Shown one piece after another: positions 9,238 to 18,035 of a DNA stretch of 64,000 nucleotides. The position numbers were made by a program, and so were the translations under genes. The DNA comes from Nitrospira sp. (lineage in GTDB: Bacteria; Nitrospirota; Nitrospiria; Nitrospirales; Nitrospiraceae): the NCBI GenBank assembly GCA_024998595.1, contig JACOEK010000009.1, forward strand, positions 1 to 64,000, given 5' to 3'. The notes under the pieces are model-generated. The model had not been told where the DNA came from. It did not search any database and worked only from the letters and a program-made list of their open reading frames with translations. Numbering within the stretch: position 1 is the first letter of the stretch; every line of letters starts with the position of its first letter.

Positions 9238-10185
9238 ATGGCTGACGGGTTTAAGTTTCAAGAGTGGCTACAAGACACGGTCTTTAAGCCGCTTGAAGAT
9301 AAAAAAATGCCGGTCATGGAGCACTTGGTTGAGCTCCAGGTCCGGCTGACCCGTGCGGTCATTGTCACGGCGATCATTTTTGTTGGGACGTTCTTCTACG
9401 CCGACACCCTGGTGAAGTGGATCAGGGTTCCGCTCCAGAACATGTTCGTCCCCGGCTCACTCTCCTGGATACCCACGGATCTTCCCACCGTCCCCTTCGT
9501 CTTTCTCGCGCCGGCTGAAGCCTTGTGGCAGAACGTCAAGGTTGCGGGCTTGTTTGCGCTGGTGCTGGGAACTCCCTATATCCTCGTAGAGTTTTGGCAT
9601 TTCGTGGTGCCAGGCTTGCACGCGCAGGAACGGAGATTTGTCGGCCCCTTTGTGATCCTCAGCACCCTGGCCTTTTATCTTGGCCTGTTGTTCTCCTTCT
9701 TTTTCGTGCTTCCCTTCGCCTTGAACTTTCTTATTTCATACGGGGTCAACGCCGGATTTATTCCGCAACTCTCGATTGCGCAATATGTCGGCTTTGCCTT
9801 GTGGTTCCTGCTGGTCTTCGGTCTCATTTTTGAAGTGCCGCTGGTGATTACTCTGCTGGCCAAGCTCGGCTGGGTGGACGCCCCGTTGCTGAAGCGTTAT
9901 CGCAAATGGGCCTTCCTGACGGCGTTTATTTTCGCCGCGATTCTCACCCCGACCCCGGATCCCTTTAACCAGTGCCTCATGGCGCTGCCCATGTACATTT
10001 TTTATGAAGTCGGCATCGTGAGCGCGGGTATCTTCAACAAAAAGAAGGCTGGCGCTCAGGCAGAGGCCACGGTGCCGGCGGTGGTCGCGGTGGGGCCGGG
10101 CCTTGGGAAAACGGGACCGACCCTTCCGGCAGGCGGTGGAGATGATGAGTATGTCGGCGTACCGACCGGCGGTCGTCGAGGGTAA
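9238..10185 (+). CDS. tatC: Sec-independent protein translocase TatC
   Basis: A 315-residue TatC, the twin-arginine signal receptor that exports folded cofactor-containing proteins. It has the family's N-terminal cytoplasmic helix (MEHLVELQVRLTRAV, beginning near residue 28) and six membrane segments. Also visible are the conserved FLAPAEALWQNVKVAGL and the fifth-sixth segment region ending in FIFAAILTPTPDPFNQ. An N-terminal extension of about 25 residues and a hydrophilic Gly-rich C-terminal tail of about 60 residues are longer than usual; no strong ribosome site supports 9238 over the ATG at 9307. No tatA or tatB is in the window. The following molybdopterin genes suggest a common task of maturing and exporting a molybdoenzyme. 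Confidence 0.93.
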   Translation: MADGFKFQEWLQDTVFKPLEDKKMPVMEHLVELQVRLTRAVIVTAIIFVGTFFYADTLVKWIRVPLQNMFVPGSLSWIPTDLPTVPFVFLAPAEALWQNVKVAGLFALVLGTPYILVEFWHFVVPGLHAQERRFVGPFVILSTLAFYLGLLFSFFFVLPFALNFLISYGVNAGFIPQLSIAQYVGFALWFLLVFGLIFEVPLVITLLAKLGWVDAPLLKRYRKWAFLTAFIFAAILTPTPDPFNQCLMALPMYIFYEVGIVSAGIFNKKKAGAQAEATVPAVVAVGPGLGKTGPTLPAGGGDDEYVGVPTGGRRG

Positions 10186-10265
10186 GCAAGACCGGAGTTC
10201 AGCAAGGCGGCGAAAGAACGCTTTCGTCTTACGCAGCATGATCTACGTTGCACGAGGAGTCTAGG

Positions 10266-11222
10266 ATGCCACGCGAGTTAAATGTCATTTCACAGCCCGG
10301 TTCCAGCAGCGGCGGAGATGCCTGCACCTATATGTGGGCCTGCGCCATTTGCGACGAAAACGAAACTTGTCAAAAGGACAAGGAAGGACACAGCCGCTGG
10401 CTGGTCGCAAAGCGCATGGAGCGGATCGAATATAAAGTGCTCGTCATGAGCAATAAAGGCGGAGTGGGAAAGAGCACGTGCACCACAAACCTCGCCGTCA
10501 GTCTTGCGCTGAAGGGCTGGCATGTCGGCATTTGCGACATGGATATCCACGGTCCCAATATTCCGAAGATGGTCGGAGCAGAGGGGCAGAAGCTGAAGAT
10601 CAGCACATCGGGCGGGATCATCCCGTTTCAGGCCTATAATATGAAGATTGCCTCGATGTCGTTCTTGTTGCAGAACTCCGACGATCCCATCATCTGGCGC
10701 GACGCGTATAAGTATGAATTCATCAACCAATTGCTGGGAGGAGTGGAATGGCAGGATCTGAATTTCCTGCTGATCGATCTTCCTCCCGGGACGGGCAATG
10801 AGTCGGTCACGACTATCGATCTCCTGGGCGGTGTCAGCGGGGCGGTCATCATTACGACGCCGCAAGAGGTAGCCTTGCTCGATTCCCGCAAGTCCGTCAC
10901 GTTCTGCAAGGACAGCGAAGTGCCGATTATCGGCATCGTTGAGAACATGAGCGGGTTGGAATGCCCCCACTGTCACAAGGAAGTGAATGTCTTCCGCAAG
11001 GGCGGCGGAGAAGCCTCGGCCACGGATATGGGTGTCCCGTTCCTGGGCCGGATTCCGCTGGATCCCGATGTCGTGACGCAGAGCGATGCCGGCGAGCCGT
11101 TTGCCCTCTTCAATTCCGACTCGGCGACCGCTCAGGCGTATCATGATATTGCCAACCAGGTGGAAGCCTTCTGCAAGAAAAGCGGGTCGCTCATAAAGCT
11201 AGCGCCGCGACAGCAACATTGA
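10266..11222 (+). CDS. Mrp/NBP35-family P-loop ATPase (iron-sulfur carrier)
   Basis: A 318-residue protein of the Mrp/ApbC/NBP35 group, which bind a transient 4Fe-4S cluster and pass it to target apoproteins. The deviant Walker A motif is SNKGGVGKST (about residues 64-73). DMDIHGPNIPKMVG follows, and a CxxC pair (GLECPHCHKE) lies in the C-terminal third, where family members bridge a cluster between subunits. An N-terminal segment CAICDENETC adds further cysteines, more like NBP35 than short Mrp. The ATG at 10266 has GAGGAG seven bases upstream. It sits between tatC and moeA, fitting a role in maturing a periplasmic Fe-S/molybdenum enzyme. Confidence 0.85.
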   Translation: MPRELNVISQPGSSSGGDACTYMWACAICDENETCQKDKEGHSRWLVAKRMERIEYKVLVMSNKGGVGKSTCTTNLAVSLALKGWHVGICDMDIHGPNIPKMVGAEGQKLKISTSGGIIPFQAYNMKIASMSFLLQNSDDPIIWRDAYKYEFINQLLGGVEWQDLNFLLIDLPPGTGNESVTTIDLLGGVSGAVIITTPQEVALLDSRKSVTFCKDSEVPIIGIVENMSGLECPHCHKEVNVFRKGGGEASATDMGVPFLGRIPLDPDVVTQSDAGEPFALFNSDSATAQAYHDIANQVEAFCKKSGSLIKLAPRQQH

Positions 11223-11236
11223 TGGGACGGTGACGC

Positions 11237-12535
11237 GTGAAATCTGCCGATGCGACAGTCGGATTGACGCCGCTTCATGAGGCCCAGCGTATTGTGCTGG
11301 ACGCGGCTGCTCCATTGGGGCTTGAGAAGGTCTCGATTATGGACGCCTTGGGCCGCGTGCTCGGGGAAGATATCATTGCCGAGCGATCGAATCCGCCGTG
11401 GGATAATTCCGCGATGGATGGTTTTGCGGTGCGAGCTGAAGACATTGCACAGGAACACGCGATCTCCAAGCCGGTCACGTTGACCATCATCGAAGATGTG
11501 CCGGCCGGGAAGATGCCCACCAAGTCCGTGGGAAAAGGCCAGGCCATTCGAATCATGACGGGGGCCCCCATTCCCGCGGGAGCCGATACCGTCATCAAAG
11601 TCGAAGACACCGAACATACGCCCGATTCCGTGCGCGTCTTCAAAGCGGAGGCGCGCGGCTCCAATATCCGTCCGCAGGGCGAAGATGTGCAAAAGGGTGA
11701 CTGCATTATCCCCAAAGGGACGCAGATTCGCTCCGGCGAAGCGGGCATGCTGGCCATTTTGGCGAAGTCTTTCGTGCTGGTGTATCAGCGCCCGCGAGTC
11801 GCGATTTTATCGACAGGCGATGAACTCGCCGATCTTGATGAGCGATTCAGCGAAGAAAAAATTATCAATTCGAACAGTTACGGCATTGCTGCGGCGGTGC
11901 AAGAAGCCGGCGGCGTGCCGATCTTGTTGGGCATTGCGCGGGATACTCCAGCCGCGTTGAAAGAGAAGATTTCCCATGGATTGAACGCCGACATCCTCGT
12001 GCTGTCCGGCGGGGTGTCGATGGGTGATTACGATTTCACGAAAGCGGTGTTTCGTGACTTGGGCGCCGAGATGAATTTTTGGAAGTTGGCCATCCGGCCT
12101 GGCCAGCCGCTGGCCTTCGGGAAGATTCAGGGCAAACTGGCGTTCGGGCTCCCAGGAAATCCGGTGTCCTCGATGGTGACCTTTGAGCAACTCGTTCGTC
12201 CGGCCATGTTGAAACTGTCCGGGGCGCGGAGTTATGGGCGTCCGTTGCTTGAGGCAGTCTTTCAGGAAAAATTTTCCAAGCGCACCGATCGCCGTCATTT
12301 TCTGCGCGGAGTGTTGTGGCGTGAGGAGGGCGTGTTCAAAGTCAGGACGACCGGCGATCAGGGATCGGGAATCCTCACCTCCATGGTCAAAGCCAACTGT
12401 TTGATCGATATTCCGGTCGAGGTGGAACGTCTCAATCCCGGCGATCCGGTGACCGTGCAACTTCTCAGCGGGTCGGTGTGGCTGGACCAGGCCGCTCCGG
12501 CTGCATCTGCCGGCCACCGCCCCTCCTGCTGTTGA
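11237..12535 (+). CDS. moeA: Molybdopterin molybdenumtransferase MoeA
   Basis: A 432-residue MoeA, which inserts molybdate into adenylylated molybdopterin. The canonical order of domains is present: PWDNSAMDGFAVR near residue 53, RIMTGAPIPAGADTVI near 110, the MPT-binding fold with TGDEL and LSGGVSMGDYD (about 250-262), FGLPGNPVSS (about 305-315) and the C-terminal beta barrel. The GTG at 11237 begins 14 bases after the Mrp-type gene stops. It is followed by mobB after 21 bases, so the two form a cofactor unit. The last residues (GHRPSCC) end in two cysteines, which is unusual. Confidence 0.95.
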   Translation: MKSADATVGLTPLHEAQRIVLDAAAPLGLEKVSIMDALGRVLGEDIIAERSNPPWDNSAMDGFAVRAEDIAQEHAISKPVTLTIIEDVPAGKMPTKSVGKGQAIRIMTGAPIPAGADTVIKVEDTEHTPDSVRVFKAEARGSNIRPQGEDVQKGDCIIPKGTQIRSGEAGMLAILAKSFVLVYQRPRVAILSTGDELADLDERFSEEKIINSNSYGIAAAVQEAGGVPILLGIARDTPAALKEKISHGLNADILVLSGGVSMGDYDFTKAVFRDLGAEMNFWKLAIRPGQPLAFGKIQGKLAFGLPGNPVSSMVTFEQLVRPAMLKLSGARSYGRPLLEAVFQEKFSKRTDRRHFLRGVLWREEGVFKVRTTGDQGSGILTSMVKANCLIDIPVEVERLNPGDPVTVQLLSGSVWLDQAAPAASAGHRPSCC

Positions 12536-12556
12536 AACCGCGAAAGGAACGTTGTC

Positions 12557-13066
12557 ATGCCCGTGCCCATTTTGTCTTTTGTCGGCCGATCCAATAGCGG
12601 CAAGACCACGCTGATCGAGCGTGTGATCCCAGAGCTGGTGCGTGCGGGCTATAAGGTGGCGACCGTTAAACATGCCGGGCATGGATTCGATCTGGACACT
12701 GAAGGGAAGGACAGCTGGAGGCACAAGCAAGCCGGAGCGAGTAGTGTGGTGATCATCTCGAAGAGCAGTCTGGCAATGTTCGCCGACGTCTCGGATCATA
12801 TGAATGTGGAGGATGTGCGTGAGCGGTATCTCGATCCTACCTATGACCTGATTCTGGCTGAAGGCTGGCGGAGCGAAGGGTATCCCAAGATCGTCGTCGT
12901 GCGCGACCAGATTGGCGAGGTGCCGGTCTCACAGGATGGTTTGCTGGCTGTTGTGTCCAATAAACCGGTCCAGACTTCCGTCCCGCTGCTTGACCCTGAT
13001 GATGTGGCCGCGGTGGCGGCGTTGATCATCCGGCATTTCCCCAAACCCCAACGGGATGATGCGTAG
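12557..13066 (+). CDS. mobB: Molybdopterin-guanine dinucleotide biosynthesis adaptor MobB
   Basis: A 169-residue P-loop GTPase of the MobB family. It shows PILSFVGRSNSGKTTLIERVIP at the N-terminus (Walker A GRSNSGKT), KHAGHGFDLDTEGKDSWRHKQAGA, which is the family signature, and LILAEGWRSEGYPKI. MobB helps MobA attach GMP to molybdopterin and deliver bis-MGD to DMSO-reductase-family enzymes, such as nitrite oxidoreductase and nitrate reductase. The ATG at 12557 follows moeA by 21 bases. The stop overlaps the start of the cytochrome gene by 11 bases. Confidence 0.92.
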   Translation: MPVPILSFVGRSNSGKTTLIERVIPELVRAGYKVATVKHAGHGFDLDTEGKDSWRHKQAGASSVVIISKSSLAMFADVSDHMNVEDVRERYLDPTYDLILAEGWRSEGYPKIVVVRDQIGEVPVSQDGLLAVVSNKPVQTSVPLLDPDDVAAVAALIIRHFPKPQRDDA

Positions 13067-13763
13067 AACTCCCGCCATTGTGTTCGGGGCGATCCTCGCC
13101 GGCGCAGTGGCTTTCGGGGGAGTTGCGGTTCCGCTGACCAACCATCCGAAATTCTGCGCCAGCTGCCATACCATCCAACCGGCCTATGAGCGCTGGTTGC
13201 AATCGTCCCATAAAGAGGTGGAATGCGTGGCCTGTCATGTCAGGCCGGGCGTGGCCGGCTGGCTACAGGATAAAGCGTGGCACGGAACCAGGGATGTGGC
13301 GATTTATCTCTTCGGCAAACCGACCGAGCCCCACAATCTGCAAGCGCATGTCGATTCGGGCGTGTGTCTGAGTTGCCATCGAAACATCCTGCGGGTGTCG
13401 GAGATTGCGACCCGCGATCTGCCCGCACCTGTAAAAGATGTGGGCCTGATCATGAGCCATCGGAAGCATATGGCGGCGTTCGATCAGCGTGCGCAAGGCG
13501 AGGGGTGCACCACCTGTCACGCGGCGGTGGTGCATGAACAGCCGATCAAAGGGTATCCGATCGTCATTCCACGCGGACATGCGTCGACCGATAGCCGACC
13601 CTGGAAGCCGGAGCATCCGGAAGGTTCCGTTTTGCACAAGCGGGCGCAGGCGGATTGCTTCCGGTGCCACGATAACAAAACCGAGTATGAAGGTAGAGTG
13701 CTGAGCCGGAAGTGCGAAACGTGTCATCTGCCTGAGAAACTCACGGACTTCTTGTCGTTCTAG
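13056..13763 (+). CDS. NapC/NirT-like membrane-anchored multihaem cytochrome c
   Basis: A 235-residue protein with one N-terminal membrane anchor (about residues 6-26) and six CXXCH haem sites: CASCH, CVACH, CLSCH, CTTCH, CFRCH and CETCH. The first half, with FCASCHTIQPAYERWLQSSHKEVECVACH, is the NapC/NirT/NrfH pattern of quinol-oxidising cytochromes, which normally carry four haems in about 180-200 residues; here six fit in 235. Such proteins take electrons from the quinol pool to periplasmic reductases, or work in reverse. Its start overlaps mobB by 11 bases, so it is cotranslated with molybdenum cofactor genes. That makes an electron link to a periplasmic molybdoenzyme plausible, though not shown. 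Confidence 0.88.
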   Translation: MMRRTPAIVFGAILAGAVAFGGVAVPLTNHPKFCASCHTIQPAYERWLQSSHKEVECVACHVRPGVAGWLQDKAWHGTRDVAIYLFGKPTEPHNLQAHVDSGVCLSCHRNILRVSEIATRDLPAPVKDVGLIMSHRKHMAAFDQRAQGEGCTTCHAAVVHEQPIKGYPIVIPRGHASTDSRPWKPEHPEGSVLHKRAQADCFRCHDNKTEYEGRVLSRKCETCHLPEKLTDFLSF

Positions 13764-13782
13764 CCCACGAGAGTTGCTGCGC

Positions 13783-14511
13783 ATGTCATCTCCGGTGGTC
13801 GAAGTACGCAATCTGAATAAACGATTCGGCGAATTCACCGCCGTAGACGGGATTTCCTTCGATATCGAGCGGGGCGAGATCCTGGGATTGCTGGGACCCA
13901 ATGGGGCGGGAAAAACCACGACCTTTCAGATGATGCTGGGACTGGTGACGCCGACCTCCGGGTCGATCCGAATGTTTGGACTCGACTTACAGACCAATCG
14001 GGAGGCGATTCTTCAGCAGGTGAACTTTTCCTCCACGTACATCTCGTTGCCCTATTCCCTAACGGTGGAGGAAAATCTGAGGGTCGTTGCTCGGTTGTAC
14101 GGGATGTCCAACATCGCCGGCCGAATCGATGACATGGTGAAGAAGCTGGAGATGAGCGAGTGGCGAAACAAGCTCACCCGCAAACTATCGTCCGGGCAGA
14201 TGACCCGGCTCACCCTGGCTAAAGCCCTGCTCACGGAACCCAAGGTGCTGTTTCTCGATGAACCCACCGCAAGCCTGGATCCGGATATCGCGCACAAGAT
14301 ACGCGGCATCCTCCTGGAAGAACGGCAGGCCACCGGACTCAGCATTCTCTATACCTCGCACAACATGCGGGAGATGGAGGAGATGTCGGATCGCATTATC
14401 TTTCTGCAGCGGGGTAAAATCGTTGCGGAGGGTACGGCGAAGGACATTGTGGCCCGATTCGGGCAAGCCGATTTGGAAGAGGTGTTCCTCAAGTTAGCTC
14501 GTGAACAGTAG
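13783..14511 (+). CDS. ABC exporter ATP-binding protein (ABC-2 type)
   Basis: A 242-residue ATPase of the drug/polysaccharide/NodI class. It shows Walker A GPNGAGKTT, Q-loop, signature LSSGQM, Walker B LFLDEPTASLD and the H-loop YTSHNM. The ATG at 13783 has GAGAG nine bases upstream. The TTG nine bases earlier is less likely. Its partner permease lies at 15034, with the Cys/His-tailed small membrane protein between them, so the three form one exporter unit. The substrate cannot be told from sequence. NodI-like ATPases serve glycolipids or metal-cofactor maturation (NosF-type). Confidence 0.9.
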   Translation: MSSPVVEVRNLNKRFGEFTAVDGISFDIERGEILGLLGPNGAGKTTTFQMMLGLVTPTSGSIRMFGLDLQTNREAILQQVNFSSTYISLPYSLTVEENLRVVARLYGMSNIAGRIDDMVKKLEMSEWRNKLTRKLSSGQMTRLTLAKALLTEPKVLFLDEPTASLDPDIAHKIRGILLEERQATGLSILYTSHNMREMEEMSDRIIFLQRGKIVAEGTAKDIVARFGQADLEEVFLKLAREQ

Positions 14512-14556
14512 CGGCAGATCGGGATCGTTGCTTCGTGAAAGGGAGTACGGGTAGTC

Positions 14557-15027
14557 ATGGTTGACGCAGGATTGTCGTTCGGAGTGGGCCTGCTCATCGG
14601 CGGGCTCGGCCTGATGTTGGGGTGGGGATTGTTCTGGCTCGTCGTCGGGGCGATCGGTTTGGCACGGCAGACGAGCGGATGGCCGATCTTCATCAGCAGC
14701 GTCAGCAGCACGGTGATTGCGGGGTTGTCGATGACAGGTGTGTTCTGGATGGTGGATTCGGCGAGGCTGGGTAGTTCTGCGCTGCATGCCGGACTGGCCG
14801 GGATTCCGCTGGCGCTGCTTGTCGCAGCGTTCTGTCGTTTGGAGGATGGACGGCAGATCGGTCCGGCGTTCCTGGAAGGCAGCCGCCTCATGTTGCATCA
14901 ATTGCTTGGTGTTCATGACGAGGGATGCGGGCATTGCCACGAGAAACCTGCCGAGGAGCCGCACTGTCATCAAAAACCCTGTTTCGAGCAGTCCTGTCCC
15001 GAGAAGCCTTGCGACGGGAAGCTGTAG
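14557..15027 (+). CDS. Small membrane protein with Cys/His-rich C-terminal tail
   Basis: A 156-residue protein with three or four membrane segments (about residues 8-35, 42-68, 75-92) and a hydrophilic tail from about residue 100. The last 33 residues contain six cysteines and four histidines spaced by Lys-Pro and Glu-Pro, including CGHCH (formally a CXXCH motif), HCH and CPEKPC. No known family is recognised. The ATG at 14557 has AAGGGAG upstream. It lies between an ABC ATPase and its permease, so it may be an accessory subunit that binds metal for export or delivery. A covalent haem at CGHCH is possible only if the tail faces the periplasm. Confidence 0.7.
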   Translation: MVDAGLSFGVGLLIGGLGLMLGWGLFWLVVGAIGLARQTSGWPIFISSVSSTVIAGLSMTGVFWMVDSARLGSSALHAGLAGIPLALLVAAFCRLEDGRQIGPAFLEGSRLMLHQLLGVHDEGCGHCHEKPAEEPHCHQKPCFEQSCPEKPCDGKL

Positions 15028-15033
15028 CTGCCG

Positions 15034-15825
15034 ATGGCCTATCATCGTATCGCAGCCCTGGTGATCCGTCACCTGTATCTTTACCGTCGCAGTCTGCCGC
15101 GCGTGATGGAGATCATCTACTGGCCGTTCCTGGACTTGGTGGTCTGGGGATTCATCACCGTCTATCTGGCGACGTTTCAAGGGCAAATGCCGGCGGTGGT
15201 CACGTTTCTCCTCGGGGCGTTGATTCTCTGGGACGTGTTATTCCGCTCGCAGCAGGGCATCACCATTTCGTTCCTGGAGGAAATCTGGGCTCGCAACCTG
15301 ATGAACCTATTCGCCAGCCCGCTCACGCCGAGCGAGTTTCTGGCGGCGACCATGGTGATGAGCCTGTTCAAAGTGACCGCGGTCTCGATGGTCATGTCGG
15401 TCTGTGCCTGGATCTTTTACAGCTACAACGTCTTTATCATCGGGCTCTGGCTGATGCCGTTCATCATCAATCTGGTGCTGACAGGCTGGATCATCGGTGT
15501 GTTCACGACCTCGCTGATCATGCGGTTCGGGCAGGAGGCGGAGGTGTTGGCCTGGAGCATGGTCTTTTTATTTCAGCCGATCTCCTGTGTGTTTTACCCC
15601 ATGGAGGTCCTGCCTGCCTGGCTGAGAGGTGTAGCCTGGATCAATCCGGCCGCACACGTGTTCGAGGGTATGCGGGGATTACTCGCCACGCATGCGGCCC
15701 CCCTCACCAGTCTCAGCCTGGCGAGCGGATTGAATCTGCTGTATCTCGGAGCGGTGATTGTATGGTTTCATCATACGTTCAATGTCTGCAAAGAGCGTGG
15801 ATCATTGGTGCGGGTGGGCGAGTAG
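15034..15825 (+). CDS. ABC-2 type transporter permease
   Basis: A 263-residue integral membrane protein with six hydrophobic segments in the ABC-2/NodJ layout. An initial amphipathic helix (RHLYLYRRSLPRVMEIIYWP) is followed by the membrane segments, with a conserved LFQPISCVFYPMEVLPAWLR before the last pair. The ATG at 15034 lies six bases after the Cys/His-tailed protein's stop. It pairs with the ATPase at 13783 for export across the inner membrane. The NodI/NodJ similarity is interesting because a NodU-like carbamoyltransferase is 11 kb upstream, but no lipo-oligosaccharide synthase is present. Confidence 0.87.
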   Translation: MAYHRIAALVIRHLYLYRRSLPRVMEIIYWPFLDLVVWGFITVYLATFQGQMPAVVTFLLGALILWDVLFRSQQGITISFLEEIWARNLMNLFASPLTPSEFLAATMVMSLFKVTAVSMVMSVCAWIFYSYNVFIIGLWLMPFIINLVLTGWIIGVFTTSLIMRFGQEAEVLAWSMVFLFQPISCVFYPMEVLPAWLRGVAWINPAAHVFEGMRGLLATHAAPLTSLSLASGLNLLYLGAVIVWFHHTFNVCKERGSLVRVGE

Positions 15826-15961
15826 TTGAACGTACTCACCTTGTTAATTGACAGTGGTATCGCAGGCCCTGCTTTAACACCCACCTAGGTCATCACCTAG
15901 TTGTCAGCACGCGTTACATTCGTTACTCTTAATCCAATTAAGGAAGGTTGGTCATACAGCT

Positions 15962-16627
15962 GTGTTAGAACAAGTCAGTCAAGCTAGATCATCGGCCTGG
16001 CTTGAGAATTTTTCATTTAACAAGACGCCAGTCCTTGTCGTAGAGAATTATTGGTCTGCGGAAGAGCGAGGCCTGTTTCGAGAGGGGATGGAACGGGCCA
16101 ATTGGAATCAGCTGCGAGACATGTCCTACGTCAGGCAGAACTTTCCGAACTCCGGAAACTGGTCCAAAGCTGAAATCGCTCAGCCGCAGGGACGTCTGCT
16201 GTTGAGCCGATTGGAGTTGCCTTGCATTCAACATTATATCGAATCATTTCCGAACATTACCCGACGTCACGTAGGGTTCAGCTATTATTCTTACGGCGTC
16301 GGTGATTGTTTGTTGACCCATGATGACACGGATCAGGGGCACCCGGTTGGCGGGCGGCCCGCGCCTCGTCGACGCATCGCGCTCGTCAGCTATTTCCATG
16401 AAAAATGGGAGTGTGACTGGGGCGGGGAACTCATGATTTATGCGGCGGCGGGTGAGTCAGAAGACGGAAGGGCGGACTTGGCCATCACGCATTGTATCGC
16501 ACCGAAACCGGGATCGTTGGTCATGTTTACCGTGCCCCGTTTTCATCGGGTATGCCGGGTGGATCAGACAGCCGGCGACCACAAGCGCCTTTCCATCGCC
16601 GGTTGGTTTATGACCGAACATGCGTAA
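15962..16627 (+). CDS. 2-oxoglutarate/Fe(II)-dependent oxygenase (prolyl-4-hydroxylase-like)
   Basis: A 221-residue double-stranded beta-helix oxygenase. The iron triad is His120-x-Asp122 (THDDTD) and His195 (PRFHRVCRV), and Arg209 (HKRLSIAGW) should bind 2-oxoglutarate. WGGELMIY is the usual strand between them. This is the P4Hc-type family, which hydroxylates proteins, peptides, fatty acyl chains or small molecules. The GTG at 15962 is used; the AAGGAAGG box is about 15 bases away, so the start is uncertain. It converges on the Wzt-like gene and may act on the product of the minus-strand FkbH cluster, but that is inference from position. Confidence 0.82.
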   Translation: MLEQVSQARSSAWLENFSFNKTPVLVVENYWSAEERGLFREGMERANWNQLRDMSYVRQNFPNSGNWSKAEIAQPQGRLLLSRLELPCIQHYIESFPNITRRHVGFSYYSYGVGDCLLTHDDTDQGHPVGGRPAPRRRIALVSYFHEKWECDWGGELMIYAAAGESEDGRADLAITHCIAPKPGSLVMFTVPRFHRVCRVDQTAGDHKRLSIAGWFMTEHA

Positions 16628-16696
16628 CTGAAAAGCTTCCGATGCAAGACACCTCCTCTCGAAGCCACTCGTTCAATATCAGAGACGTGGCGTGTC

Positions 16697-17983
16697 TCAT
16701 CGAACCGGTTCAAACCGCGTTCGCCACTCCAGCAGCGGCCTGACTACCCCCGGCCATCGACCGTGAAAGTCACCTCGCGCCGAGTCTCCGTCGCCACTGT
16801 CATCCACGCGGAACCCGAGGGCTCGCGGCGCGTGGGCATGGAGGCGAAACGGATCCTCGGTCATCATCAGAGGGCTCACGGTCATCATCCCTTCGGCGAG
16901 AAAGTTTCCCGGAATTCTAGCAGTGGAGACATACCGGCCGGCGGGGCGAGGGGTTCGTTGCCATGTCGGGTCCCGATCATGCGCGATGAACACGGTGACA
17001 TCTTCCTCATTGTAAAGATTAAAGACCGGGACAAAGATTTGCCCCGGCTTGATGACGTCAAATTCCACTTCGAGATCAATCGGCCTCCGGATATCGAAGC
17101 GATCCATGATCAACCCTGACTCCGTTTGTGCTCGGACGGCGCGGAGGCGGACGACCTCATTACCCGGGGCCTGAGCCGGGTCCGGCCACTCGGCACAGGG
17201 CTGGATATGCCCGGCATGCAGATAGTGATTCACCACGTCGTGCGCCGGCCCGGCCTCCACCACCGTCCCCTTGTTGAGTAGAATGGCCCGGGAACACATG
17301 CGCGTGATCGCCGGCATGTCGTGGGACACTAAAATGACCGTCCGCCCATGCTGCCCCACATCCTCCATCTTCCCCATGCACTTCTTCTGAAAGCGCACGT
17401 CCCCCACGGCAAGTACCTCGTCGACGATCAGAATATCCGGATCCATGTGGGCCAGCACGGAAAAGCCTAAGCGGACATACATCCCGCTGGAGTAATGTTT
17501 GACCGGCGTGTCGATAAACTGTTCCACTTCGGCGAAGGCCACGATTTCATCGAACTTGCGGGCGATTTCCTCCCGCTTCATGCCAAGAATCGCCCCGCTC
17601 ATGAACACGTTGTCACGGCCGGTCAGCTCGGGGTGGAAGCCCGTACCGACTTCCAGTAACCCGCAAAAGCGCCCGTTGATGATTGCCCGTCCCTTGGTCG
17701 GCTCCGTCACGCGGGAGAGGATCTTGAGGAGAGTGCTCTTGCCAGACCCGTTGGTGCCGATGACCCCGAAGACTTCGCCTTTTTTGATCTCGAAGGAGAC
17801 GTCGCGCAGGGCCCAGAGGCTGTCGTCGGCCGGCGGCGGGGCGGCGCGTCGGCCGACCAATTGACGCATGCCGCGTGCCAGCGCACCGGCCAAGGATCCG
17901 TCTTGCGCGTGGGTCGTACCTAAACGATACCGCTTGTGCAAATGTTCGACTTGAACCGCCAGGTCATTCATCTCGTTCACCAT
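16697..17983 (-). CDS. Wzt-type polysaccharide ABC transporter ATPase
   Basis: A 428-residue ATPase with the extra C-terminal domain of O-antigen exporters. The nucleotide-binding half shows Walker A GTNGSGKST, signature YSSGM and Walker B ILIVDEVLAVGD, the last being typical of Wzt/TagH. The C-terminal half (about residues 250-428), with FDIRRPIDLEVEFDVI, is a beta-sandwich like the Wzt domain that recognises the terminal residue of the exported glycan. No Wzm permease adjoins it. It is the last gene of the minus-strand cluster from 22581, 52 bases after the carrier protein, so the cap made by that cluster may be what the Wzt domain recognises. Confidence 0.88.
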   Translation of the reverse strand: MVNEMNDLAVQVEHLHKRYRLGTTHAQDGSLAGALARGMRQLVGRRAAPPPADDSLWALRDVSFEIKKGEVFGVIGTNGSGKSTLLKILSRVTEPTKGRAIINGRFCGLLEVGTGFHPELTGRDNVFMSGAILGMKREEIARKFDEIVAFAEVEQFIDTPVKHYSSGMYVRLGFSVLAHMDPDILIVDEVLAVGDVRFQKKCMGKMEDVGQHGRTVILVSHDMPAITRMCSRAILLNKGTVVEAGPAHDVVNHYLHAGHIQPCAEWPDPAQAPGNEVVRLRAVRAQTESGLIMDRFDIRRPIDLEVEFDVIKPGQIFVPVFNLYNEEDVTVFIAHDRDPTWQRTPRPAGRYVSTARIPGNFLAEGMMTVSPLMMTEDPFRLHAHAPRALGFRVDDSGDGDSARGDFHGRWPGVVRPLLEWRTRFEPVR

Positions 17984-18035
17984 CCCGAGTCCGTGATCAT
18001 AGGTTGCTAGTGGTTCTCTGCTGTACGGATTTTCG

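Noticed and set aside
2382-15825. A complete Nod-factor locus suggested by NodU-, NodI- and NodJ-like proteins
   Set aside because: There is no NodA, NodB or NodC counterpart, the genes are 9-12 kb apart, and each family is widespread outside nodulation.
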